From NCBI GenBank assembly GCA_002778535.1, contig PFBP01000005.1, forward strand, positions 1 through 6,612: a stretch of 6,612 nucleotides of DNA, in the 5' to 3' direction. The DNA comes from Candidatus Kuenenbacteria bacterium CG10_big_fil_rev_8_21_14_0_10_36_11. GTDB taxonomy: Bacteria > Patescibacteriota > Patescibacteriia > UBA2196. A model generated the notes under the pieces. The model was given only the letters and a program-made list of their open reading frames with translations. It made no database searches and was not told where the DNA came from. This document shows, one piece after another, positions 1 through 4,723 of the stretch (its first letter is position 1; every line of letters starts with the position of its first letter). The translations under genes were made by a program, and so were the position numbers.

Positions 1-137
1 GTAATGTTTCCGTTTCTAATTTGTTTTACCTTAAAAAATTCTTCAAACAAATTTAACAAAACAGGATAATAACTTTCCTCGCGAGAATCGCCGGCCTTGC
101 TCTTTTGATAGATTAATTGCAAATAAGTATCTAACAT
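1..137 (-). CDS. N-terminus of a probable DNA adenine methyltransferase / type IIG or ISP-like restriction-modification protein (partial)
   Basis: Only the first 45 residues are in the window; the gene runs off the left edge. The ATG at 137 is supported by a GGAG box 10 nt upstream, one of only two clear Shine-Dalgarno sites in the window. The visible peptide begins MLDTYLQLIYQKSKAGDSRE and continues with a Glu-Ser-Tyr-Tyr-Pro stretch and a hydrophobic LLNLFEEFF helix. As I recall the family, a short helix ending in an Ile-Tyr pair, a Lys/Gly/Asp/Ser turn, then E-x-S-Y-x-P and a Leu-rich helix is the usual opening of large Eco57I-like or type ISP restriction-methylation proteins, which methylate adenine and often cleave DNA in the same chain. 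No catalytic motif (NPPY, FxGxG) is in view, so the function rests on the N-terminus alone. It lies beyond the ribosomal-operon terminator and is probably transcribed separately. Confidence 0.5.
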   Translation of the reverse strand, partial: MLDTYLQLIYQKSKAGDSREESYYPVLLNLFEEFFKVKQIRNGNI

Positions 138-154
138 AAGTTTTCTACTCCAAT

Positions 155-170
155 TTTCCCACTTTCCCAC
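155..170 (-). repeat. Two tandem 8-bp units (GTGGGAAA on the coding strand)
   Basis: The plus strand reads TTTCCCAC twice in direct succession. The pair sits between the operon terminator and the Shine-Dalgarno site of the methyltransferase gene, so it would lie in or next to that gene's leader. No -10/-35 pair is recognisable here. Two units are too few to call a microsatellite; it is listed because other spacers in the window also carry short repeated motifs. Confidence 0.5.
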
Positions 171-185
171 TTAAAAGTCAAAATC

Positions 186-218
186 AAAAATCTCCGGCCA
201 TATTAGCCAGAGATTTTT
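186..218 (-). terminator. Rho-independent terminator closing the ribosomal protein operon
   Basis: On the minus strand the sequence forms a 13-bp stem (arms 206-218 and 186-198) with a 7-nt loop (199-205). All pairs are Watson-Crick except one G-U wobble, and the inner part is GC-rich (CTCTGGC / GCCGGAG). The descending arm ends in TTTTT and is followed by further T-rich sequence. It begins 13 nt after the rpsI stop codon, the expected place for the end of the operon. The plus strand also ends in seven T's, so the structure could act in both directions. Confidence 0.88.
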
Positions 219-231
219 TTGTCTTAAAGTT

Positions 232-756
232 TTACCGTTTACTCCATTGCGGGGCGTGGCGGGCGCGTTTTAAGCCGAATTTCTTGCGTTCTTTTTCGCG
301 CGGGTCACGGGTTAAAAGCCCATTAGCGCGAAGAATTGGCCGGTATTCTTCATTAAATTTTATCAAAGCCCTGGCAATGCCCAAAGCGCAGGCCTCTGCC
401 TGGCCAAAAGATCCGCCGCCTTTAACTTTAATTGTCCAATCAAAATCATTTCTTTTGCCAGTCACTCTTAATGGTTCCACGACTTTCTCGTTTAATTCCA
501 AAAGCGGGAAATAAATTTTATAATCTTTGGCATTAACTTCAATATTGCCAGCACCGCCTGTGTATAAGCGCACTCTGGCTGAAGCAGTTTTACGGCGGCC
601 AAGAGCTCGCACAAAATCATTTTTCAATGCAGACTTGGCGGCGACTGGGGTCGTTAACTTTTCTTCTTTTTTTTCTTCAATCTTAACACTCGCTATTTTT
701 TCTTTAACAGGTTTTTTAACGGCTTTAGGTTTTGGTTTAGTTATTTTTTTATCCAT
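232..756 (-). CDS. rpsI: 30S ribosomal protein uS9 (S9) with a lysine-rich N-terminal extension
   Basis: uS9 sits in the head of the 30S subunit, and its C-terminal tail reaches the P-site tRNA. The 174-residue product has the family core from about residue 48: ALGRRKTASARVRLY, then GGGSFGQAEACALGIARAL, then the basic tail ending KRARHAPQWSKR, whose last Ser-Lys-Arg is the conserved tRNA-contacting end. Family members are usually about 130 residues. The additional 45 or so residues at the N-terminus are Lys/Glu/Pro/Ala-rich and look disordered; no internal ATG offers a shorter start. It is the last gene of the operon. The ATG lies 5 nt after the rplM stop with no Shine-Dalgarno sequence, so translation is probably coupled to rplM. 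Confidence 0.97.
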   Translation of the reverse strand: MDKKITKPKPKAVKKPVKEKIASVKIEEKKEEKLTTPVAAKSALKNDFVRALGRRKTASARVRLYTGGAGNIEVNAKDYKIYFPLLELNEKVVEPLRVTGKRNDFDWTIKVKGGGSFGQAEACALGIARALIKFNEEYRPILRANGLLTRDPREKERKKFGLKRARHAPQWSKR

Positions 757-761
757 ATTTT

Positions 762-1112
762 TTATTCAAATTTTAAACGTTTCATCATTAAAGGCCGCAA
801 TTTATTTTTCGGCAACATATTATACACGGCTTTTTCAAAAACTTTGGCCGGTTTTTTGTCATATAAATCTTTCATTTTAACTATATTCAAATGGCCGAGA
901 TAATTAGTATGGTGTTTATAAACCTTTTGTTCTAATTTTTTACCAGTAAATTTCATCTCATCAACATTTTTTATTACCACCACGGCGCCATTGTCTAAAT
1001 GCGGCTGATAATTGATTTTATTTTTGCCGCGCAATAACAAAGCCACTTCAGTAGCCAATCTGCCAAGAACTTTACTACGAGCGTCAATAATTTGCGTATC
1101 TTTTTTTATCAT
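762..1112 (-). CDS. rplM: 50S ribosomal protein uL13 (L13), short C-terminus
   Basis: uL13 is an early-assembling 50S protein that binds 23S rRNA. The start chosen is the ATG at 1112, giving 116 residues that begin MIKKDTQIIDARSKVLGRLA, which aligns with the usual W/Y-x-V-D-A-x-x-x-x-LGRLA opening. The longer open frame begins at a TTG at 1151 and would overlap rplQ by 14 nt with no homologous sequence, so it is rejected. Family motifs visible are LLRGKNKINYQPHLDNGAVV, the YKHHTNYLGHL segment and VYNMLPKNKLRPLMMKRLKF. The protein stops right after this last motif, whereas the E. coli form (142 aa) goes on with about 20 more residues including an NEHNHAAQQP-type tail. It is 25 nt downstream of rplQ. 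The spacer contains a 14-bp perfect palindrome (1116-1129) and no Shine-Dalgarno sequence. Confidence 0.96.
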   Translation of the reverse strand: MIKKDTQIIDARSKVLGRLATEVALLLRGKNKINYQPHLDNGAVVVIKNVDEMKFTGKKLEQKVYKHHTNYLGHLNIVKMKDLYDKKPAKVFEKAVYNMLPKNKLRPLMMKRLKFE

Positions 1113-1137
1113 AAATTTTTGCGCAAAAAAATTATAA

Positions 1138-1488
1138 TTATACCAACTCAATCAGCGCTATTTTAGCTGCGTCGCCTTTCCTTGCTTTCAATTTAATAAT
1201 TCTTAAATAGCCGCCCTGCCTATCTTTATAACGTGGACCAATTACTTCAAATAATTTTTTCACGGCCTTTTGAGCTGTAATTTTTTTTAGAATTTCCCGG
1301 CGATTATGCAGATTATCAATTTTAGCGCGCGTAATTATATTTTCCATTAACGGCCGCAAAGATTTGGCTTTGGCTGCAGTGGTTTTAATTTTTTCATGCA
1401 ATACCAAAGATAAAACCAAACCCTTTAAAAGCGCTCTTCTGGGTCCTGTTTTACGGCTTAAAATTCGTTTGGAATCTTGATGTTTCAT
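1138..1488 (-). CDS. rplQ: 50S ribosomal protein uL17 (L17)
   Basis: uL17 lies near the peptide exit tunnel of the 50S subunit. From the ATG at 1488 the product has 116 residues and starts MKHQDSKRILSRKTGPRRAL, matching the family opening (M-R-H-x-x-x-x-x-L-x-R-x-x-x-x-R). The segment LHEKIKTTAAKAKSLRPLME and the ending IALIELV are typical. An in-frame extension back to the GTG at 1518 (ATG at 1515) would add ten residues, but these are encoded by the copy-A intergenic repeat and have no counterpart in the family, so the internal ATG is preferred. The repeat leaves only 7 nt between itself and the start, and there is no Shine-Dalgarno sequence. Order rpoA-rplQ is the standard alpha-operon order. 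Confidence 0.96.
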   Translation of the reverse strand: MKHQDSKRILSRKTGPRRALLKGLVLSLVLHEKIKTTAAKAKSLRPLMENIITRAKIDNLHNRREILKKITAQKAVKKLFEVIGPRYKDRQGGYLRIIKLKARKGDAAKIALIELV

Positions 1489-1495
1489 ACCAACA

Positions 1496-1545
1496 CGCGG
1501 AATTATGCGGAACATCACTTTTGGAAAATCGCAGAATTACACGGA
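1496..1545 (-). repeat. Dispersed intergenic element, copy A (CGCGGA-box repeat before rplQ)
   Basis: This 50-bp stretch matches 4311-4360 at 42 of 50 positions without a gap, in the same orientation. It carries four related hexamers on the plus strand: CGCGGA at 1496, TGCGGA at 1506, CGCAGA at 1530 and CACGGA at 1540. The spacing of 10, 24 and 10 bp is identical in the other copy. It fills the rpoA-rplQ spacer almost completely, ending 11 nt from the rpoA stop and 7 nt from the rplQ ATG. Function is not known to me; a mobile intergenic repeat or a protein-binding site are both possible. Confidence 0.85.
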
Positions 1546-1556
1546 AAATTTTAAAA

Positions 1557-2372
1557 TTATTCTTCTTTTTTCTTACGGCCTCGTTTTTTTGGTTTATCTT
1601 CAGCAATAGTGCTGTCTTCTGTCGTTTCTGTTTCTAATGCTGTTTCTTCTGTTTCAGTAGCATCTTCTTTTTTAATTATTTTTTTGCTTTCTACAAAAAA
1701 AGAAAATTGCTCTACTAATATGCCTGCTGCTTTAGTCAATGCTTCTTCCGGCATAATTGTGCCATCGGATTCAATATGCATGATCAAACGATCCCAATTA
1801 GTCATATCGCCCACGCGCATATTCTCAACATCTAAAGCAACTTTTTTAATAGGCGAAAAGAAAGCATCAACCGCGATCATACCAATTTCTTTATCACGAG
1901 TCGTCATCATTTCTGTTGGCAGATAGCCGTGCCCGCGCTCTAACCAAATTTCCAATTCAAATTCGCCCTTAGCATCAACAATGTTCGCGATAATCAATTC
2001 TGGATTAGCGATTTTCACACCTGCCACTTTTTTAAAATCGCCAGCAGTCACCACCTTGACTCCTTTGGTTTTAAGTTCCATTTTAATTGGCTCTTCAAAA
2101 TTGCCATCTACTTCAAAACGGATTTGTTTTAAATTTAAAATAATATCAACCACATCTTCTTTAACCCCTGGCAAGGCGGAAAATTCATGATCAACGCCTT
2201 TCAGGCGCATAAAAGTAATAGCCACGCCTTCAAGCGAGGAAAGCAATACTCGGCGCAAAGCATTGCCAATGGTTAAACCATAACCAGGGAACAACGGCTC
2301 AATTACAAAACGGCCGCTATTTAGCGTTTCGGAAAAAAATTCTTTTTTTTGAGCAATGGGGATAGAATGCAT
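1557..2372 (-). CDS. rpoA: DNA-directed RNA polymerase subunit alpha lacking the C-terminal domain
   Basis: The alpha subunit dimerises and scaffolds beta and beta' during RNA polymerase assembly. Residues 1 to about 228 form a complete N-terminal domain: FVIEPLFPGYGLTIGNALRR with the VLLSSLEGVAIT helix (dimerisation), GVKEDVVDIILNLK, the LERGHGYLP motif, and PEEALTKAAGILVEQFSFF at the end of the domain. The usual protein is about 310-330 residues with an alpha-CTD (helix-hairpin-helix, binding UP elements and activators). Here the chain ends at 271 with no such domain. Instead residues 229-271 are a low-complexity Glu/Thr tail ending in the basic run KPKKRGRKKK (260-269), whose R-G-R core resembles an AT-hook. 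The space to rplQ is too short for the CTD to be hidden by a frameshift. The ATG at 2372 has no Shine-Dalgarno sequence; its leader is the inverted-repeat element. Confidence 0.97.
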   Translation of the reverse strand: MHSIPIAQKKEFFSETLNSGRFVIEPLFPGYGLTIGNALRRVLLSSLEGVAITFMRLKGVDHEFSALPGVKEDVVDIILNLKQIRFEVDGNFEEPIKMELKTKGVKVVTAGDFKKVAGVKIANPELIIANIVDAKGEFELEIWLERGHGYLPTEMMTTRDKEIGMIAVDAFFSPIKKVALDVENMRVGDMTNWDRLIMHIESDGTIMPEEALTKAAGILVEQFSFFVESKKIIKKEDATETEETALETETTEDSTIAEDKPKKRGRKKKEE

Positions 2373-2383
2373 AAAAAATAAAG

Positions 2384-2511
2384 TTTATCCCGAGCGAAGC
2401 GAGGGATCCTCTTTTACTGGAGATAATCCGATTGATTCCTCGGTTAAAATAATTTGTAATATTATTAGAGTGAGGTCCCTCGATCCGATTTCCATCGGAC
2501 CTCGGGATAAA
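2384..2511. repeat. Compound inverted-repeat (REP/BIME- or MITE-like) element between rpsD and rpoA
   Basis: The 148-bp rpsD-rpoA spacer is mostly this element. The outermost arms are a perfect 11-bp inverted pair, TTTATCCCGAG (2384-2394) and CTCGGGATAAA (2501-2511). Inside them GAGGGATCCTC (2401-2411) pairs with GAGGTCCCTC (2472-2481) over 10 bp with a one-base bulge. A further hairpin lies on the right, TCCGAT, a TTCC loop, and ATCGGA (2484-2499). ATCCGATT occurs twice (2426-2433 and 2483-2490). The GC-rich left end, CCCGAGCGAAGCGAGGG, is of a type I recall as a common dispersed repeat in environmental bacterial genomes. No reading frame of note lies inside. It could fold in the operon mRNA and affect transcription or translation of rpoA. 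Confidence 0.8.
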
Positions 2512-2520
2512 TTAAAAACA

Positions 2521-3153
2521 TTATTTAGAATAAAACTCCACGATCAATCTTGGATCAATGCCAATTTCTAAATCTTTACTTTCTGGCAGGCTAACAATCT
2601 GGCCGGTTTGATTTTCTGTTTGCCAATTAAGCCAGCCAGGTCTTTCTTGCTGGCTAATATTTTTCAAATTATCAGCCAAGATGCCTTTATTTTTAGTTTT
2701 CTCTTTTCTAATGCTGATTAAGTCATTAACTTTAACACGATATGACGGAATGGTTATTTTTTTACTATTTATCAGAAACAAACCATGATTAACAAACTGG
2801 CGCGCTTGGGCGCGAGAATTAGCTAATCCCAAACGATAAATAACATTATCCAATCTTCTTTCCAAAAGTTCAATCAATTTAAAACTGGTATTACTTTTGG
2901 CTTTGACAGCTTCGCTAAACACTTTTCTTAATTGACGCTCCAAGACGCCATAGAGTAATTTCATTTTTTGTTTTTCCTGAAGATGCAAACCAAAATCAGT
3001 CATTCTGCCATAACCCTTTGGCCCATGAACACCTGGCGGGTAATTGCGGCGGGTTAAAGCACATTTTTGGCCGTCCCCCCTTTGCCCTTTGGCGCAAAGC
3101 TTAATGCCCAAACGGCGGCATTGTTTGCAACTTGGTTTTATGTTTCTAGCCAT
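2521..3153 (-). CDS. rpsD: 30S ribosomal protein uS4 (S4) with an altered zinc-ligand pattern
   Basis: uS4 nucleates 30S assembly on the 5' domain of 16S rRNA and, in E. coli, represses its own operon. The chosen start at 3153 gives 210 residues starting MARNIKPSCKQCRR. The longer frame from the ATG at 3192 would overlap rpsK by 38 nt and adds unrelated sequence. Family features seen are RRNYPPGVHG, the DFGLHLQEKQKMKLLYGVLERQLRKVF helix region, the S4 RNA-binding domain (LLERRLDNVIYRLGLANSRAQARQFVNHG, then PSYRVKVNDLI), and the ending LIVEFYSK. In zinc-binding S4 the cysteines are at 9, 12, 26 and 31. Here they are at 9, 12, 20 and 31, with Gly at 26. The start is one base after the rpsK stop, with an AAGGAG site inside rpsK. 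Confidence 0.97.
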   Translation of the reverse strand: MARNIKPSCKQCRRLGIKLCAKGQRGDGQKCALTRRNYPPGVHGPKGYGRMTDFGLHLQEKQKMKLLYGVLERQLRKVFSEAVKAKSNTSFKLIELLERRLDNVIYRLGLANSRAQARQFVNHGLFLINSKKITIPSYRVKVNDLISIRKEKTKNKGILADNLKNISQQERPGWLNWQTENQTGQIVSLPESKDLEIGIDPRLIVEFYSK

Positions 3154-3154
3154 A

Positions 3155-3694
3155 TTACACTCTTCTCCTTTTTCTTGGCCGACAACCGCCATGAGCGACC
3201 GGAGTCACATCAGTAATGGAAATTATTTTAATGCCATTAGTATCAAAAGCGCGCACTGCTGCTTCGCGGCCAATACCGACTCCTTTGGCATAGACATCTA
3301 ATTCTTTAATGCCCAGTGCTTTGACTTTATCTGCTAAATTTTTGACAATAATTCCAGCCGCGTAAGGCGTAGATTTTTTAGGGCCCTTAAATCCGCTCCG
3401 GCCCGCTGTTGACCATAAAAGCACGGCGCCGTTTAAATCAGTAATGGAAATTAAAGTGTTATTATAAGTGGAATTAACATGCGCCTGGCCGCGTCCGCCG
3501 CGCAAAAAAGGAGCGACTTTTTTCTTCTTCTTGCCTTTGGCTGTTGTAACCACGGTTTTAGATTCTTCTGACTCGTTAGTAATATTTTCAGGATCCGGAA
3601 TATGATTTTCTAAAGCCATATCCAAATCCGCCGCTTCTGCAGTTGGTGTTTCTAAAACTTGATTTTCTGATAAATTATTTTTATCTTCAGACAT
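3155..3694 (-). CDS. rpsK: 30S ribosomal protein uS11 (S11) with an acidic N-terminal extension
   Basis: uS11 lies on the 30S platform near the E-site mRNA and 16S helix 45 region. The core from about residue 60 is unmistakable: GQAHVNSTYNNTLISITD, WSTAGRSGFKGPKKSTPYAA, ELDVYAKGVGIGREAAVRAF and ITDVTPVAHGGCRPRKRRRV. Family length is about 129 residues; this protein has 179. Residues 1-46 are strongly acidic (13 Asp/Glu against 2 Lys), followed by a KGKKKKK run before the core. A shorter start at Met26 (3619) is possible, but would keep half of the extension and has no good ribosome binding site. The E. coli protein has Asn-Gly (Asn119, the isoaspartate site) where this one has Gly-Gly before the Cys. 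It lies 49 nt after rpsM. Confidence 0.97.
   Translation of the reverse strand: MSEDKNNLSENQVLETPTAEAADLDMALENHIPDPENITNESEESKTVVTTAKGKKKKKVAPFLRGGRGQAHVNSTYNNTLISITDLNGAVLLWSTAGRSGFKGPKKSTPYAAGIIVKNLADKVKALGIKELDVYAKGVGIGREAAVRAFDTNGIKIISITDVTPVAHGGCRPRKRRRV
3165..3170 (-). promoter_or_regulatory. Shine-Dalgarno site of rpsD, embedded in the 3' end of rpsK
   Basis: The minus strand reads AAGGAG here, 11 nt before the rpsD ATG at 3153. The same bases form part of the Lys-Arg-Arg codons of the uS11 C-terminus. It is the only strong Shine-Dalgarno site inside the operon and decides the rpsD start in favour of 3153 over 3192. Because the rpsK stop (TAA) lies one base before the ATG, ribosomes finishing rpsK would also be placed to restart, so rpsK and rpsD are probably translationally coupled. 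Confidence 0.85.
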
Positions 3695-3704
3695 AATTAT
3701 CTTT

Positions 3705-3740
3705 ATTCGTAAGTATTTTATTTAATTCGTAATATTCGTA
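3705..3740 (-). repeat. TACGAAT triplicate repeat in the rpsM-rpsK spacer
   Basis: The plus strand carries ATTCGTA at 3705-3711, 3725-3731 and 3734-3740 (TACGAAT on the transcribed strand), within a 49-nt AT-rich spacer. The last copy is 10 nt upstream of the rpsK ATG. No Shine-Dalgarno sequence is seen. Runs of this motif resemble AT-rich spacer repeats I recall from other environmental genomes. Function is unknown. Confidence 0.65.
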
Positions 3741-3743
3741 TTT

Positions 3744-4133
3744 TTAAGTTTTTTGCGCCGCTGGTTTACGGCCAGAGCCGACAGAACGGCGGACATTGCC
3801 GCGCACTGTGCGCGTGTTTCTTCTGGTGTGCTGGCCGCGCACAGGCAATCCCTTGGCGTGCCTGCTGCCACGATAACTGCCAATCTCCTTTAATCTTTTA
3901 ATATTGCTTAAAATTTCTCTTTTTAAATCGCCTTCCACCCGATATTCTTTTTCTATTTTTTGGCGCAAAGCATTGGTTTGTTCTTCGGTTAAATTTTTAA
4001 CCCGGATATTTGGATCAATAGCCAATTCTTTTAAAATTTTTTTAGACTGCGAAAGACCAATGCCAAAAAGATAGGTCAAACCTATTTCTATTTTTTTTTC
4101 ATTTGGTAAATTAACACCGGCAATTCTGGCCAT
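3744..4133 (-). CDS. rpsM: 30S ribosomal protein uS13 (S13)
   Basis: uS13 is in the 30S head, forms bridges to the 50S subunit and touches the P-site tRNA through its tail. The 129-residue product begins MARIAGVNLPNEKKIEIGLTYLFGIG, the standard opening with its helix-two-turn-helix region. It contains IKRLKEIGSYRGSRHAKGLPVRGQHTRRNTRT, the rRNA-binding signature, and a basic C-terminal tail ending GRKPAAQKT. Length and sequence are normal for the family; no missing elements are seen. It follows rpmJ by 58 nt. The leader is very AT-rich, with only a weak GGA about 20 nt upstream, so there is no usable Shine-Dalgarno sequence. In E. coli, uS4 represses this operon at a pseudoknot in the rpsM leader; no such fold is recognisable here by eye. 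Confidence 0.97.
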   Translation of the reverse strand: MARIAGVNLPNEKKIEIGLTYLFGIGLSQSKKILKELAIDPNIRVKNLTEEQTNALRQKIEKEYRVEGDLKREILSNIKRLKEIGSYRGSRHAKGLPVRGQHTRRNTRTVRGNVRRSVGSGRKPAAQKT

Positions 4134-4140
4134 AAAATAA

Positions 4141-4190
4141 TTTTTAAAATTCCAAAATTTTGATTTTTGATTTTTAAATTTTAATTTTTG
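4141..4190. repeat. AT-rich low-complexity spacer between rpmJ and rpsM
   Basis: The spacer is almost entirely A and T. It contains GATTTTT in two tandem copies (4162-4168 and 4169-4175) and several TTTTAAA/AAAATT blocks that can pair weakly with one another. No promoter, Shine-Dalgarno site or GC-rich hairpin is visible. It is listed as one of several short-motif spacers in this operon. Confidence 0.5.
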
Positions 4191-4191
4191 T

Positions 4192-4305
4192 TTACCCCTG
4201 TCTTTGCTTATGTTTCGGATTTTTGCAAATCACAACCACGCGCTTTTTACGGCGCACAACTTGGCAATCTTTGCAAATTTTTTTTACCGAAGCGCGAACT
4301 TTCAT
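4192..4305 (-). CDS. rpmJ: 50S ribosomal protein bL36 (L36), zinc-ribbon form
   Basis: This 37-residue gene begins MKVRASVKKICKDCQVV, continues with the basic RRKKRVVVICKN block and ends PKHKQRQG, then TAA. It is a textbook bL36, a small late-assembling protein of the 50S subunit. The four zinc ligands are all present: Cys11, Cys14, Cys27 and His32 (C-x2-C-x12-C-x4-H), so it is the zinc-binding version. Position between infA and rpsM is the classical one in bacteria. The ATG lies 5 nt from the end of the copy-B intergenic repeat, and no Shine-Dalgarno sequence is present. It is short enough to be missed by length-filtered gene callers. Confidence 0.97.
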   Translation of the reverse strand: MKVRASVKKICKDCQVVRRKKRVVVICKNPKHKQRQG

Positions 4306-4310
4306 ATAAA

Positions 4311-4360
4311 CGCGGATTTACGCGGAACATCACGTTTAAAAAAACGCAGACTTACGCGGA
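4311..4360 (-). repeat. Dispersed intergenic element, copy B (CGCGGA-box repeat before rpmJ)
   Basis: It matches copy A (1496-1545) at 42 of 50 positions with no gap. Boxes on the plus strand are CGCGGA at 4311, CGCGGA at 4321, CGCAGA at 4345 and CGCGGA at 4355, with the same 10-24-10 spacing as copy A. It fills the infA-rpmJ spacer: 16 nt from the infA stop and 5 nt from the rpmJ ATG. The in-element ATG (coding strand ATGTTCCGC) is out of frame with rpmJ although in frame with rplQ in copy A, which argues that it is not a conserved translation start. Confidence 0.85.
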
Positions 4361-4376
4361 AAAAACAAAAATTATT

Positions 4377-4709
4377 TTATAGACGATACATAATGCGGCC
4401 CTTGGTCAAATCATAAGGTGAAATTTCTACTTTGACCTTGTCCCCTGGAATCAGCATAATTTTATTAAGGCGCATTTTACCAGACAATCTGGCTAAAATT
4501 TCTTGGCCGTTTTCTAATTTAACACGAAAAGTAATGCTTGGCAAGGATTCCACCACCTCGCCAATAATTTCTATAAAACCCTTTTTATTGATCTTAAAAG
4601 GGCCAAAATCATCTCTTTTGCTCGTGCCAAGTGGATTATTAGCTCCAAAAGAATCAGGCGGTATTGATCCTTGGGTTGGATTTTGATAATTGACGTTGTC
4701 AACACTCAT
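4377..4709 (-). CDS. infA: Translation initiation factor IF-1 with an N-terminal extension
   Basis: IF-1 occupies the A site of the 30S subunit during initiation. Residues from about 43 to 110 are the full OB-fold: GEVVESLPSITFRVKLENGQ, LARLSGKMRLNKI, PGDKVKVEISPYDLTKGRI and the end MYRL. Family members are about 72 residues; this product has 110. The first 40 or so residues are Asn/Pro/Gly/Ser-rich, with no resemblance to IF-1, and appear disordered. No ATG, GTG or TTG lies near the OB-fold border, so the ATG at 4709 is the most plausible start. It is the first gene after the operon promoter, with a leader of roughly 95 nt. No Shine-Dalgarno site is present, but a hairpin lies just upstream. 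Confidence 0.95.
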   Translation of the reverse strand: MSVDNVNYQNPTQGSIPPDSFGANNPLGTSKRDDFGPFKINKKGFIEIIGEVVESLPSITFRVKLENGQEILARLSGKMRLNKIMLIPGDKVKVEISPYDLTKGRIMYRL

Positions 4710-4723
4710 TAGTATTTAAATCA

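Noticed and set aside
1113..1151. Longer rplM starting at TTG 1151
   Set aside because: It overlaps rplQ by 14 nt and adds 13 residues with no family counterpart; the ATG at 1112 aligns with the uL13 opening.
1489..1518. Longer rplQ starting at GTG 1518 or ATG 1515
   Set aside because: The added residues are encoded by the copy-A repeat; the other copy has the same ATG out of frame with rpmJ. uL17 homology begins at 1488.
2356..2571. Plus-strand 71-codon open frame across the rpsD-rpoA spacer
   Set aside because: It is a translation of the inverted-repeat element and flanking gene ends; the PERSEGSS-like peptide is what this palindrome type encodes by chance, not a protein signature.
3154..3192. 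Longer rpsD starting at ATG 3192
   Set aside because: It overlaps rpsK by 38 nt and lacks homology; the strong AAGGAG site and MARN opening favour 3153.
1496..4360. CRISPR array or spacer remnant
   Set aside because: Only two 50-bp copies almost 3 kb apart, each in a gene spacer, with no regular repeat-spacer pattern.
4188..4416. Plus-strand open frames opposite rpmJ
   Set aside because: They are antisense to a clear bL36 gene and the copy-B repeat, with no family resemblance.
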